Notes: generated by a model not told the origin, from the sequence alone. Positions 1 through 9,022 are shown, counted from the stretch's first letter. The stretch is DNA of 64,000 nucleotides from an uncultured Caulobacterales bacterium (GCA_947503715.1 CANNER010000002.1:372001-436000); one strand, 5' to 3'. A program made the numbers and translations.

Positions 1-36
1 GATGATTTGATTGATAACCGGATGAATAGGGCTTGA
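1..36 (+). CDS. C-terminal end of an upstream gene (partial)
   Basis: The first 36 bases read as one open frame, DDLIDNRMNRA followed by TGA at 34-36, and the next gene starts two bases later at 38. The tight spacing suggests an upstream gene of the same operon running in from outside the window. Only 11 residues are visible, so neither the product nor the reality of the frame can be confirmed. Confidence 0.35.
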   Translation, partial: DDLIDNRMNRA

Positions 37-37
37 T

Positions 38-1105
38 ATGAGAAAAGCTCTTATAGGTTTGATGGCGCTCTTCGGTATCGGCGCGCTCTATCTCACACTC
101 GCACCCGTTCCAATTGAGCCTGAAAACTGGGATGCGCCGGAGAATGCGGGTTATGTGGGTGACTTTGCTCCAAATCGTGATTTGGTTAATCTGGAGCGGA
201 TAGAACTGCCCGAGAGTCCGGGGCCAGAAGATGCAGTCGCATTTGATGGTTATATCTTTGCTACATCTCAGACGGGCGATATTTCACGCATTGATCCTGA
301 TACAGGAGAGGTGAAAGTTGTTGCTAATACAGGGGGTGTGCCGTTGGGTATCGAAGCCTATGATAGCCTCTTATACATCGCTGACGCACATAAAGGCTTG
401 CTAGAGCTTGGTGGAGCTGTTCGTTCTTTATCTGACACAGTCAATGGATCGCCTATCCTCTATGCTGATGATTTAGATATCAGCAAAAATGGTATTGTTT
501 ATTTCTCTGATGCTTCGACAAAATTCGGCGCTCAAGCCAATGGCTCAACTATGGCAGCATCTTTGCTTGAAATAATGGAAAGCAAAGGAACGGGCCGTGT
601 TCTAGCCTATGATCTCGCAAGTGAACAAACGACCATCATAGCAGACAATCTCGTCTTCCCGAATGGTGTGGCCATGCATCCCGATGGTGATATTCTCGTC
701 ACTGAAACGGGACGTTATCGGGTCTTGAAAATCAATCCTGAAACAGGCGCTATGACGGATTGGATTGCGAATCTTCCGGGTTTTCCCGACAATATAAATC
801 GCGGACCGGACGGCACGTTCTTACTCGGTCTGATTTCTCCGCGCTCTGACTGGCTCGACGCCAATGCCTCAAAGCCCGCCATGCGGAAACTTGCCATGCG
901 CTTGCCGCCCTCTATGCGGCCCAAGGCGGAACATTATGGTCATATTGTGCAGTTGGATGCGGGTGGAAATGTCTTGCGAACCTTTCAAGATCCGGACGGC
1001 GCTTACCATGACGCGACAGGCGCGATTTTTCACGACGGCATGCTCTATGTCACGAGTTTACATGAAGACGCGCTCGCGCGGATGCCCTATCCGGAACTGA
1101 ATTAG
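38..1105 (+). CDS. SMP-30/strictosidine-synthase-like beta-propeller protein, membrane anchored
   Basis: A 355-residue protein. Residues 1-22 form a hydrophobic N-terminal segment (signal anchor or signal peptide). The rest has the repeated short beta-strand pattern of the SMP-30/gluconolactonase/strictosidine synthase propeller, including VFPNGVAMHPDGD and VTETGRYRVLKI, typical of the blade that carries the metal or active-site region. Members hydrolyse lactones or related small esters, but the substrate cannot be predicted here. The ATG follows TAGGG. A DUF4345 gene starts 9 bp downstream, so the two are probably co-transcribed. Confidence 0.8.
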   Translation: MRKALIGLMALFGIGALYLTLAPVPIEPENWDAPENAGYVGDFAPNRDLVNLERIELPESPGPEDAVAFDGYIFATSQTGDISRIDPDTGEVKVVANTGGVPLGIEAYDSLLYIADAHKGLLELGGAVRSLSDTVNGSPILYADDLDISKNGIVYFSDASTKFGAQANGSTMAASLLEIMESKGTGRVLAYDLASEQTTIIADNLVFPNGVAMHPDGDILVTETGRYRVLKINPETGAMTDWIANLPGFPDNINRGPDGTFLLGLISPRSDWLDANASKPAMRKLAMRLPPSMRPKAEHYGHIVQLDAGGNVLRTFQDPDGAYHDATGAIFHDGMLYVTSLHEDALARMPYPELN

Positions 1106-1114
1106 GAGACTGCT

Positions 1115-1507
1115 ATGAGAACTGCTTTCAAGATTGCTCTAATGATCCTCTCGCTCATCCCGCTTTACTTTGCGGCAGTCGGGGCATTTGGCGGACCCGT
1201 TCCACAAAATGGCGGGGAGCCTGTGACGGCGGCTTTGGACAATCAATTTCGATATCTCTCAGCTTACTACGTTTCGCTTTTTCTCCTGATTTGGTGGGTT
1301 CTGGGCGATATAGACAATCGCGGGACGGTTCTGCGTTTGCTTGTGATTGCAATCTTCCTCGGCGGCGTGGCGCGGCTTTACAGCTATCTTCATATCGGTA
1401 CGCCCGAGCCTATGCAGGTCATTGGAATGGTTTTGGAACTGGGCGCACCCGTCCTGATCCTCTGGCAGCGCCACATTGCCCATTCGCCGGGACCTGTTGT
1501 TCCGTAA
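1115..1507 (+). CDS. DUF4345 family membrane protein
   Basis: A 130-residue protein with four predicted membrane segments (about residues 6-26, 50-65, 74-92 and 102-120). It carries the DUF4345 signature region LDNQFRYLSAYY between segments 1 and 2, and a Gly-rich GGVARL stretch in segment 3. Its function is unknown. It lies 9 bp after the propeller gene, with AGGAG before the start, which suggests one transcript. Confidence 0.8.
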   Translation: MRTAFKIALMILSLIPLYFAAVGAFGGPVPQNGGEPVTAALDNQFRYLSAYYVSLFLLIWWVLGDIDNRGTVLRLLVIAIFLGGVARLYSYLHIGTPEPMQVIGMVLELGAPVLILWQRHIAHSPGPVVP

Positions 1508-1528
1508 ACCGTCCGGCCTCTGGCGCGT

Positions 1529-2209
1529 ATGAAGACCATGCCAAGGGCCAAAGTCAGACCTATGCCGCTCGAGGATATCGAGACGGCCATTCGTATTCTC
1601 TCGGAAATCATGCCGGGCGACTCCCGCAAGTCGCGGGGGCCGAAGCGCGCCAAGAGTCCGTTCCGCTCCTGCGTCTCCTGCATGCTCTCCGCGCAATCGC
1701 TGGACCGCAATACGGCGGCGGCAACCACGGCCTTGTTCAAACTCGCGCGGTCGCCCAAAGGGATGTTGAAACTCTCGGATGAGCAGATCGCCACCGCCAT
1801 TCGTCCGGCGGGTCTTTACAATATGAAGACCCGAAACATCCGAAAGTTTTGCGAACAATTGCTGGAAGATCATGACGGCGTCGTGCCGCAGACGCGTGAC
1901 GAGTTGCTGAAACTCCACGGTATAGGTCGAAAATGCGCGGACATCGTTGCGCATTTCGTCTTCGGCGAAAAACATATCGCTGTTGATACGCATATCCGCC
2001 GCGTCTGTCAGCGGACAGGCATCGCGGTGGGCAAGACGGCGGATCAGGTCGCGGTGTCCCTGGATGCCCGCGCGCCCGACTGGGCCAAGCCGGAAGCACA
2101 TTTCTGGCTGCTGAATTTTGGCAAACGTATCTGCAAGAGCCGCACACCTGAGTGCACCAGCTGTCCCATCCGGCAGTTTTGTAATTATCCGGACAAGGTG
2201 CGGGCTTGA
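1529..2209 (+). CDS. nth: Endonuclease III family DNA glycosylase/AP lyase
   Basis: A 226-residue base-excision-repair enzyme. The helix-hairpin-helix LHGIGRKCADIV contains the catalytic Lys, and VDTHIRRVCQR contains the catalytic Asp, as in E. coli Nth. The C-terminus has the [4Fe-4S] cluster pattern C-x6-C-x2-C-x5-C (CKSRTPECTSCPIRQFC). The start is uncertain because no strong Shine-Dalgarno is visible; in-frame ATGs also occur at 1538 and 1562, and the first 20 residues are basic and unlike the core fold. Confidence 0.9.
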   Translation: MKTMPRAKVRPMPLEDIETAIRILSEIMPGDSRKSRGPKRAKSPFRSCVSCMLSAQSLDRNTAAATTALFKLARSPKGMLKLSDEQIATAIRPAGLYNMKTRNIRKFCEQLLEDHDGVVPQTRDELLKLHGIGRKCADIVAHFVFGEKHIAVDTHIRRVCQRTGIAVGKTADQVAVSLDARAPDWAKPEAHFWLLNFGKRICKSRTPECTSCPIRQFCNYPDKVRA

Positions 2210-2263
2210 AGCCGGACGCATTTCACAGCATGTTTGACCACAATAACAAGAGAGAGAAAAATT

Positions 2264-3430
2264 ATGAGTGATCGGGAATTTGACATTATCGTTTACGGTG
2301 CCTCCGGCTTTACCGGACGGCTCGTTGCGGAATATCTGCAAGCTGAATATGGCGATTCAGATATTAAATGGGCGATGGCTGGACGGAACGCGGAGAAGAT
2401 CGCCGCTGTCCGAGATGAAATGGGCGTCTCCGACTCAGTCGCGATTGTAACCGCTAATTCTGACAAACCCGAAACACTCGCCGATATGGCGAAGCGGACC
2501 AAAGCCATCATCACGACGGTTGGACCTTATCAGCTTTACGGCGAACCGCTTCTGAAAGCCTGTGCCGAAAACGGAACGGATTATGTCGATCTCTGTGGTG
2601 AACCCGCTTGGATGAAGGACATGATCGACCGCTATGACGCAACGGCCAAATCGTCCGGCGCACGGATTGTGCTCTCCTGTGGGTTTGATTCCATTCCCTT
2701 CGACCTCGGCGTCTTATTCACGCAGAACCACGCCATTGAGACGCATGGAGGTGTCCTGCCGCGTATTCGATGTCGTGTGCGCGGGATGAAGGGGACCTTC
2801 TCCGGCGGGACCGCTGCGAGTTTTGCAGAGACAATGAAGCGCGCACAAAAACAGCCGGAAATTCTCGGCTGGCTGAAGGACCCGTTCTCCCTCTCGCCGG
2901 AAGCCGGCGTGGACCAACCCCCCATTCACAAGCCTATCGAAGAAGTTGATCTTGGCTCTTGGGCGACGCCTTTTATTATGGCGAGTATTAATACGAAAAA
3001 TGTCCATCGCTCAAATGCACTCCTCGGCTATAAATATGGCAAGGACTTTCAATATGGCGAAATGGTCCTGACGGGCCCGGGTGAGAAGGGTGAGGCACTC
3101 GCAAAGGGCATGGCCAGCAGCAATGCGTTTGGTGACAACCCGCCAAAACCGGGTGAGGGCCCGTCCAAGGAAGAGCGCGAAAACGGCTCTTATGACGTCA
3201 TGTTTGTCGGCGCGGCGTCAGATGGTAGTGTAATTATTACCTCTGTCAAAGGTGACAAGGATCCGGGTTATGGCTCGACCTCAAAAATGATCGCCGAGTC
3301 AGCCATAGCGCTTGTTAAAGACGTTCAGGGTCCCGGCGGTGTGATGACGCCCGCGCCTGCCATGGGAACGGCGCTGATCAAACGTTTGCAAGACCATGCG
3401 GGTCTGACGTTTGCGGTTGAACGCGGTTAG
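2264..3430 (+). CDS. Saccharopine dehydrogenase-like NAD(P)-binding oxidoreductase
   Basis: A 388-residue protein of the trans-acting enoyl reductase/saccharopine dehydrogenase-like group. The N-terminus IIVYGASGFTGRLVAEYL is a Rossmann GxxGFTGR motif, and ITTVGPYQLYGEPLLKACAE with YVDLCGE follows as in this family. I chose the ATG at 2264, preceded by AAGAGAGAG, over an in-frame TTG at 2234. The physiological substrate is unknown. The gene ends just before a bidirectional terminator. Confidence 0.85.
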   Translation: MSDREFDIIVYGASGFTGRLVAEYLQAEYGDSDIKWAMAGRNAEKIAAVRDEMGVSDSVAIVTANSDKPETLADMAKRTKAIITTVGPYQLYGEPLLKACAENGTDYVDLCGEPAWMKDMIDRYDATAKSSGARIVLSCGFDSIPFDLGVLFTQNHAIETHGGVLPRIRCRVRGMKGTFSGGTAASFAETMKRAQKQPEILGWLKDPFSLSPEAGVDQPPIHKPIEEVDLGSWATPFIMASINTKNVHRSNALLGYKYGKDFQYGEMVLTGPGEKGEALAKGMASSNAFGDNPPKPGEGPSKEERENGSYDVMFVGAASDGSVIITSVKGDKDPGYGSTSKMIAESAIALVKDVQGPGGVMTPAPAMGTALIKRLQDHAGLTFAVERG

Positions 3431-3440
3431 GACATAAAAA

Positions 3441-3467
3441 AACCCGCGTCCTTTTCAGGCGCGGGTT
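3441..3467. terminator. Bidirectional rho-independent terminator
   Basis: Arms AACCCGCG (3441-3448) and CGCGGGTT (3460-3467) pair perfectly around an 11-nt loop. An A-run precedes the stem and a T-rich stretch follows it. It lies between two convergent genes and can serve both. Confidence 0.85.
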
Positions 3468-3488
3468 TCTCAGTTTCGTCCGGGGGAC

Positions 3489-3893
3489 TTATTTCTGGGC
3501 GAGCTTGATATTGAGCAGCTCTTTATTAGCCAGCGCCGGTTTGTAATCCGGGCGCAGATCAAGCGCTGTATCGCAAGCTTCCTCGGCTTGCTCCAAATCA
3601 CCCATCATGGCCCAACTGGCACAAAGATTGGATTGCGCGACGGCGGTCTTGCGTTTGGACATGCTGCCCTTGATGGCCGCACGGTGCAGGGCGATGGCTT
3701 TCTCGTAATCACCCTTGCGATAGGCTTTGACGCCGGATTTCACGACACCATCCGTTGTCGTCGCGACTTCAAATTGGCTCGTTGTCTCTGTCTGGTCGGC
3801 GGCCATAGCGCTGGCGGGAATGAATGCGATAGAACCGGCTGCCATGATGGACAGAGCGGCGGTGAGGGCGGTTTTTCTGGTTTTCAAAGTCAT
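3489..3893 (-). CDS. Secreted TPR-repeat protein
   Basis: A 134-residue exported protein. The start at 3893 follows AAAGGAGACGAAA, better than the longer frame beginning upstream. There is a cleavable signal peptide (MTLKTRKTALTAALS through ASAMA) and two or three TPR motifs (AYRKGDYEKAIALHRAAI, then a helix pair with GDLEQAEEACDTALDLRPDYKPAL). It likely mediates protein-protein contacts in the periplasm; no partner can be named. It is transcribed away from the LysR gene at 3983. Confidence 0.75.
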   Translation of the reverse strand: MTLKTRKTALTAALSIMAAGSIAFIPASAMAADQTETTSQFEVATTTDGVVKSGVKAYRKGDYEKAIALHRAAIKGSMSKRKTAVAQSNLCASWAMMGDLEQAEEACDTALDLRPDYKPALANKELLNIKLAQK

Positions 3894-3982
3894 TTTCGTC
3901 TCCTTTAATTGACATTTCCCCCTAGTTTCAATCATTTTCGAATGGAATTGACATTATCAGCAGGGCGGATATACACATCTGT

Positions 3983-4981
3983 ATGAAAAACTGGTCCGAT
4001 TATCCGATATTTCTCTCTGTGGCGGAGGCAGGCTCTTTAACGGCTGCTGGCAAAGCTTTAGGCATGAGCCAACCGACTGTTGGGCGTCGTATACGGGCCT
4101 TAGAAGACCATTTTGGCACGGCCCTTTTAAAGCGCGAAAGCGGTCAGCTTGTCCCGACAAATTTCGGCCAATCTATGCTCGATCATATCCGCAGGATGCA
4201 GGAAGAAGCTTCGGCCATTGACCGCTCCTCTGCCACTCTCGAAGATTCGCTGTCCGGTGTTGTCCGCCTGTCCGCGACCGAAGGGCTAGGCACGGGCTGG
4301 TTGCCGGGTGTTATGAAAACATTCCGCAATGAACACCCTGACGTGCTGGTCGATATCGGCATCGGATTTCAGAGCTTTAACCTCGCTCAGCGTGAAGCCG
4401 ATATTGCGCTGCGTTGGCGTAGCCCGGGGGAGCAAAACTCCCTGATCGGGCGCAAGGTGGCGGAAGTCGGTTTCGGTCTCTTCGCCTCTCCGCAATATTT
4501 ACAGCAAAATGGTGTCCCGCAAACGCTGGAAGATTTGGCGGATCATGATGGCGTCAATGCGCAAATCATGGACGGTAAGTCGCTCTGGCTGATGGATGAT
4601 GACGGAAACACGATCCATCCGCCCAAGCGCATCACATTTAATACCAATTCCATCTGGGCTTATGATCAGGCGCTGGTCCATGGCTACGGGATCGGTGTCC
4701 TTCCCATGTGCGGCGTGATTGGTAAAGACCTCGGCCTCATCCGCGTTCTGCCCGAGGTCGTTCACCTCGAATCTCTCTATCTGGTGGCGCATCAGGACCT
4801 TAAACGCAGCCTGCGAATTCGCGCTGTGTTTGACTATCTCGTGGGGGCCTTCCGTCAGGATACGGCCTTCTTCCAGGGTGAAAGCGCAAGCACTTTTAAC
4901 TGCGATCTCTGTACATCGCCCGGCGTAAAGCTTAGTGCCCCGAAGAGCTTAACCCCGCAGTCTTTACAGGCTGCCGAATAG
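3983..4981 (+). CDS. LysR-family transcriptional regulator
   Basis: A 332-residue protein. The N-terminal winged helix-turn-helix (residues 5-62) contains FLSVAEAGSLTAAGKALGMS and QPTVGRRIRALE. An effector-binding domain follows, with FGLFASPQYLQQNG and LVHGYGIGVLPM in the usual places. It is divergent from the TPR protein gene with 90 bp between starts, so that intergenic space is the likely operator. The last 35 residues extend beyond the usual LysR length and are Cys-containing; they may be non-conserved. Confidence 0.85.
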   Translation: MKNWSDYPIFLSVAEAGSLTAAGKALGMSQPTVGRRIRALEDHFGTALLKRESGQLVPTNFGQSMLDHIRRMQEEASAIDRSSATLEDSLSGVVRLSATEGLGTGWLPGVMKTFRNEHPDVLVDIGIGFQSFNLAQREADIALRWRSPGEQNSLIGRKVAEVGFGLFASPQYLQQNGVPQTLEDLADHDGVNAQIMDGKSLWLMDDDGNTIHPPKRITFNTNSIWAYDQALVHGYGIGVLPMCGVIGKDLGLIRVLPEVVHLESLYLVAHQDLKRSLRIRAVFDYLVGAFRQDTAFFQGESASTFNCDLCTSPGVKLSAPKSLTPQSLQAAE

Positions 4982-4990
4982 GATTGCTGC

Positions 4991-5755
4991 ATGTCTGACA
5001 AGACGATTGATTTCGGGTTTGAAACCATTCCTGAGGCTGAGAAGGTTGGCCGCGTCAAAGGCGTCTTTGACTCTGTTGCCTCCAATTATGACCTGATGAA
5101 CGACGCGATGAGTGTTGGGATTCACCGCGTCTGGAAGAATATGACCATGACGCGCCTTAACCCTCAACCGGGTGAGGCTCTCTTGGATGTTGCGGGTGGG
5201 ACGGGCGATCTTGCAAGGCGTTTTATTCGCGCGGCAGAAGAAGTGCGCCTACGTCGGGGCGGCGCGCCCGCCTCCGCCGTGATCTGCGATATTAATGACC
5301 AGATGTTGCTGGCGGGCATTGATCCGGTCAAAGATGCGGGGTTGGATATTACGCGGGTCTGTGGAAATGCGGAATGTCTGCCCTTTGACGATGCGCAATT
5401 CGATGTTGTTACGATTGCTTTTGGCATCCGGAACGTGACGGACCGCATGGCCGCGTTACGGGAATTTCGGCGTGTCCTGAAACCGGGTGGTCGCCTCGCC
5501 GTGTTGGAGTTTTCAACACCGCCGGCCAATGTTATCCGTGCCTTTTATGATGCTTATTCCTTCGCCGTCATTCCGCGCTTGGGTCAGGTTCTCGCAGGCG
5601 ATCGCGACAGCTATCAATATCTCGTCGAATCCATTCGCAAATTCCCTAAACAGGAACAATTTGCGGAGATGGTAAAAGACGCAGGCTTCGCGAATGTGAA
5701 ATATCAGGATTACAGCGCGGGCATCGCGGCGTTGCACACGGGTTGGAAGATATAA
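4991..5755 (+). CDS. ubiE: Ubiquinone/menaquinone biosynthesis C-methyltransferase UbiE
   Basis: A 254-residue class I SAM-dependent methyltransferase that adds the C-methyl group in quinone synthesis. The UbiE signatures VFDSVASNYDLMNDAMSVG and LLDVAGGTGDLA (SAM motif I) are present, as are FGIRNVTDR and the C-terminal AGIAALHTGWK. It starts 9 bp after the LysR stop. In many alphaproteobacteria ubiB follows ubiE; here it does not, so ubiB must be elsewhere. Confidence 0.95.
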   Translation: MSDKTIDFGFETIPEAEKVGRVKGVFDSVASNYDLMNDAMSVGIHRVWKNMTMTRLNPQPGEALLDVAGGTGDLARRFIRAAEEVRLRRGGAPASAVICDINDQMLLAGIDPVKDAGLDITRVCGNAECLPFDDAQFDVVTIAFGIRNVTDRMAALREFRRVLKPGGRLAVLEFSTPPANVIRAFYDAYSFAVIPRLGQVLAGDRDSYQYLVESIRKFPKQEQFAEMVKDAGFANVKYQDYSAGIAALHTGWKI

Positions 5756-5855
5756 TGAAGGTTTGTCATTGTCCAACTTGATCGGACAATCCATTCGCAT
5801 TCAGTTTAACCCATATTATAAACTCTCGTCAGTTGACGAAAGTCGATGCGAATCG

Positions 5856-5878
5856 ATCATCCGGTCAAGCCGGATGAT
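5856..5878. repeat. Short perfect inverted repeat
   Basis: ATCATCCGG (5856-5864) and CCGGATGAT (5870-5878) form a perfect 9-bp stem with loop TCAAG between ubiE and the DUF6481 gene. No T-run follows directly. It resembles one arm pair of the dispersed GTCA...TGAC palindromes noted at 19.4 and 20.0 kb, but is shorter. Confidence 0.5.
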
Positions 5879-5900
5879 GACAATCTGAATCATGGCCAAT

Positions 5901-5923
5901 AAAAAACGGCCCCGCAGGACCGT
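5901..5923 (-). terminator. Terminator after the DUF6481 gene
   Basis: On the minus strand, ACGGTCC and GGCCCGT-type arms (positions 5906-5923, one C/A mismatch) form a stem followed by a run of six T. It is placed 27 bp after the stop of the DUF6481 gene. Confidence 0.6.
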
Positions 5924-5949
5924 GATTTAATTTTGAATTTGATGTGCGG

Positions 5950-6285
5950 CTAGCGGCGTTTTTTCCGCGCAGCATATTTGGCGTCGCGACGAGCTTTTTG
6001 CGCCTTTTTCAGATCTTCCTGCGCTTTCTTCTGGGCTTCAATGGCGAGCTGTTTCTTACGCTCTTCCTCGGCTTTCAGCGCGGCAGCTTCCGCCTCTTTG
6101 CGCTTGCGCTCTTCGCGGCGCTTCTTCTCACGCTCTTCCCGGGCGGCGTTGCGCTTCGCGCGGGCTTCCATCAGTTTTTCTTTCTCGGCCGGGTCGAGTT
6201 CTTTCTCTTTGGCGCGCTTGAGCATGGCGAGTTTCGCCTCTTTTTGCGCCTTCAGACGGTCGTTAAAATTCGTGCCGGGGATCAT
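5950..6285 (-). CDS. DUF6481 family protein, highly charged coiled coil
   Basis: A 111-residue protein, almost entirely Lys/Glu/Arg/Ala helix: NFNDRLKAQKEAKLAMLKRA at the N-terminus, then a long ERKRKEAEAAALKAEEERKK-type segment and a basic tail ending KKRR. This matches the alphaproteobacterial DUF6481 family, whose function is unknown; the basic tail would suit RNA or ribosome binding (inference). About 215 bp of structured leader precede it. Confidence 0.75.
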   Translation of the reverse strand: MIPGTNFNDRLKAQKEAKLAMLKRAKEKELDPAEKEKLMEARAKRNAAREEREKKRREERKRKEAEAAALKAEEERKKQLAIEAQKKAQEDLKKAQKARRDAKYAARKKRR

Positions 6286-6501
6286 GTAAAACCTTGGGGT
6301 TAGTATCGTGTTGAAGCCGCTATATCGGCGCTAAAGCTTGATAAATCAAGGCCTGCCAACAGGGTTGGCAGGCCTTGATTCGGTCTTGAAATCTCGAAGC
6401 GCGGTGGGGCCGATGACCGCATCCATCCTCAAAAGATTTGCGGGCCTCCCGGCGCCCGCACTATATTATTTATGGTAACACCAACCGTTTCCGGTCAAGG
6501 C
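6286..6501 (-). promoter_or_regulatory. Structured 5' leader of the DUF6481 gene
   Basis: No reading frame is supported here. Reading the minus strand toward the gene, a possible -35 TTGACC (6498-6493) is followed by a stem GCGGGC/GCCCGC (6459-6440). A very strong hairpin comes next: 17-bp perfect arms at 6344-6360 and 6364-6380 with a 3-nt AGG/CCT loop. No T-run follows the long hairpin, so it looks like a regulatory or protective RNA structure, not a plain terminator. Confidence 0.55.
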
Positions 6502-7086
6502 CTATTCCAAATCAATGGAGGCCATGAGGGTTTCGGCGGCCTGACGGTATTTTTCATAATAGACCATCTCGGCAGCCGTATAGACGAGAACGTTTAAACC
6601 CTCATCAGATTCAACCAGAACGGCGTCGCCTTTCATGTTCAGCCCATTGGCATACTTTCCGTTCAGACCCATGCGCGTCCCCGTCTTTCCGTCAACCGGT
6701 TCCGAGCGCACATCCGATGTTTCGACATTGGAAAAGCCAATCAGTTCCAGAGACGCGGTCAGAAAGTCGATTTGCTCGAGTGGTGTGCTGCCCGTTGTAT
6801 AGCGGGGCAGATTTGCGGAGCCGCCGGCCGTGTCGACCATGGCTTTGTCATTCTTGACGGTTACCATATAGACAGCCCCCAGCGGTGTCCCGTCCTGCGT
6901 CAGAGCGGATCCACGGGTCGGGTTCAACCCGTTGGGCAGGCGTGTCCAGCTTTCAGACGGTGTGACTTCAAAAGCGGTTTCAGCCTTGAACGGTTGATTG
7001 GCCGGAACGGCCGACATGGAGACGCAAGCGGATAAAAGCGCTGTAGCGGCCGCCGCCAGCGCGAGAGATTTAAGTGTATATGTCAT
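6502..7086 (-). CDS. Lipoprotein of unknown function (operon gene 3)
   Basis: A 194-residue protein with a lipoprotein signal peptide (ALLSAC, lipidated Cys21). The mature part is a compact mixed alpha/beta domain with no family I recognise. It ends the operon 9022-6502 and overlaps the M48 gene stop by 4 bp (ATGA), showing translational coupling. Envelope location and operon context suggest a partner of the lipoprotein protease. Confidence 0.75.
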   Translation of the reverse strand: MTYTLKSLALAAAATALLSACVSMSAVPANQPFKAETAFEVTPSESWTRLPNGLNPTRGSALTQDGTPLGAVYMVTVKNDKAMVDTAGGSANLPRYTTGSTPLEQIDFLTASLELIGFSNVETSDVRSEPVDGKTGTRMGLNGKYANGLNMKGDAVLVESDEGLNVLVYTAAEMVYYEKYRQAAETLMASIDLE

Positions 7087-8282
7087 GAGGAGCCTTCCGA
7101 CTTTAGCATAAGTGATTTGATAAGCGCGGCGTCTTTCGCCGCAGGATTTTGATCAAGATAGACCTGGAATGCACGGGATGCCTCGGTATGACGACCAGCC
7201 TTGTAAAGGCGGTTCCCGAGTTCGCGATGGGCTTGCGCAGGGGCGTCCGCATTCGATGTGGACGCTTCCAGCAACTCGATCACAGTTTCCGGAGAATATG
7301 TCTCCATCAGCTTGCGTGTGAGTTTGTCTTTCTTCAGTCTTTTATTCGACAGGGCGCGATCAATCACTCTGGCCCTGGCATAGAGCAAGGTACCCTCATC
7401 GCCGGGCACGGCGTCAAGACGATCCAGAAGATGAAGTGTGGATCCGGCGTCCCGACGGCCAATTTCATCTTCCAACCAAGTAAGAAGATAGGGCCGGATA
7501 ATTGCACGGTAAGCTTCCCGCTTCTCTGCGGAAGGTTCGGGCAATGGGCCCTCGACACCAACAAGGGTTTTCAGGGTGTCGAGACGCTCCAGACTCGTTG
7601 GATGCGTATCAAAAATTGACGATCCGCGTTTACGTACGGCACGAATAGATGAGGCCTTTTTTTCTGCTTCAAGATTATCCCAAAGCCGGATGGCCACCGC
7701 TGAGTCATACCCTGTTCCAGGCAAAATTTCTGCGCCGATTTTATCCGCTTCGCTCTCTTGAGAACGTGAGAACGAGGAAATTTCAGCCCCCGCGACGATT
7801 AACCCAATAAGGCTATACCCCGTCGCTGCATATAAGATATTCGCATTGTTGGCCGCAGCAAATCTTTCCTCTACATGCTTTTCGTAATAGTGGCCGAATT
7901 CATGACCCAGAACGAGGGCTAATTCATCTTCGGTTTCGGCGCGCAATAACAGACCTGAATAAACACCCATCGTACCATTTGGCATCATGAAGGCATTAAA
8001 AACGGGTGCCTGTAGAAGATAGACATTGATTTCTTCCCCAAAATCGCCCGCGCTGGCTTCGGCAATGGTTTGAACATAGCGTTCAAGATCGGGATCAATA
8101 ATTCTGTCGCCTGAACGTCGAATGGTGTCTTCTGCTTTAGCCGATTCAAGCTCTAACATGGCAGCCGTGCTCGCCTTGTCTGTCGCCTTTTCACCGACTA
8201 TTCGCTGTCCCTGATCGGTGGTGACGCATCCGCTCAGCAGAAATATTGACGTCAGACCGAGCGTGACGATTGTGTCGCGCAT
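7083..8282 (-). CDS. M48-family metalloprotease lipoprotein with C-terminal TPR region
   Basis: A 399-residue protein with lipobox LLSGC (Cys19). The peptidase M48 domain has the zinc site HEFGH at residues 127-131 and the downstream glutamate motif SEADKIGAEIL. The C-terminal third contains TPR-like helices (LGNRLYKAGRHTEASRAFQV). This is the architecture of periplasmic BepA-type proteases that survey outer-membrane protein assembly. It overlaps both neighbours (1 bp and 4 bp), the middle gene of a three-lipoprotein operon. Confidence 0.85.
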   Translation of the reverse strand: MRDTIVTLGLTSIFLLSGCVTTDQGQRIVGEKATDKASTAAMLELESAKAEDTIRRSGDRIIDPDLERYVQTIAEASAGDFGEEINVYLLQAPVFNAFMMPNGTMGVYSGLLLRAETEDELALVLGHEFGHYYEKHVEERFAAANNANILYAATGYSLIGLIVAGAEISSFSRSQESEADKIGAEILPGTGYDSAVAIRLWDNLEAEKKASSIRAVRKRGSSIFDTHPTSLERLDTLKTLVGVEGPLPEPSAEKREAYRAIIRPYLLTWLEDEIGRRDAGSTLHLLDRLDAVPGDEGTLLYARARVIDRALSNKRLKKDKLTRKLMETYSPETVIELLEASTSNADAPAQAHRELGNRLYKAGRHTEASRAFQVYLDQNPAAKDAALIKSLMLKSEGSS

Positions 8283-9022
8283 TATTCAGTCTCATCCATG
8301 AAAGGGCTTTTATCCATAATGGATGCAATTGTTTTTGTGGCATTGCCAGCATCGCGGGCATCGCCAGCCAAGATACTTCCGGCGACTTTGGAATTCAGCC
8401 AGACAATTTCTCCATCATCCAGATTGACGAGGCTGACCAGCGTACCACGGAAATCACTGCCCGCAGGTGTATAACCCGTCAGCGTGCCAATCGCGATTTT
8501 TGTCAGGAACGAACCGCCGCTTTCGATTGTCGAGCGATAAGTGAGGAAGGCAGCGTAATCCGCATCTGTGGAGGCCTTGATCGGGGCGATGGCTTCGCCG
8601 AGGGAATAGTCCAGTTCTCTCTTACGATCCTTTTTGTGCGGCAATGGACCCAAAAAAGGTGTGTTGCCGATACTGACCGCATGTTGACCCATGGCGACAC
8701 TGACCTGTTCGTTCAATGCGAGAAGCTGATCCAGCTCTTCTTGACTGATGGTGGCTGTGTCGAACTCCGTCACGCTTTCTCCGGTTGATTCCAGATGCGC
8801 CATGATGGCGGCTTTCAGATTGGCCTCGGATTGCTCCGTCCAGTCGACGCGCGTTTCCGTCGTGCCGACCTTGTCGAATTTGACTTCGACATCCGGCTTC
8901 ATCAGGACGACGGAGACGCTCTCGCGCGTTTCTTCGAAATCCGATGCCATCATAGGCGAAGTGGCGCAGGCGCTTAGACAGGCCATGGCAATCGCCAGAC
9001 CGATAGTTGATTGTAGCTTCAC
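8282..9022 (-). CDS. Lipoprotein of unknown function (operon gene 1)
   Basis: A 246-residue protein with lipobox CLSAC (Cys19). The mature domain contains a long helix and a C-terminal SLVNLDDGEIVWLNSKV segment, similar in style to envelope-stress lipoproteins that report a value per GTL...W motif, but I cannot assign a family. It is the first gene of the operon; its stop TAA overlaps the M48 start ATG by one base. Confidence 0.75.
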   Translation of the reverse strand: MKLQSTIGLAIAMACLSACATSPMMASDFEETRESVSVVLMKPDVEVKFDKVGTTETRVDWTEQSEANLKAAIMAHLESTGESVTEFDTATISQEELDQLLALNEQVSVAMGQHAVSIGNTPFLGPLPHKKDRKRELDYSLGEAIAPIKASTDADYAAFLTYRSTIESGGSFLTKIAIGTLTGYTPAGSDFRGTLVSLVNLDDGEIVWLNSKVAGSILAGDARDAGNATKTIASIMDKSPFMDETE

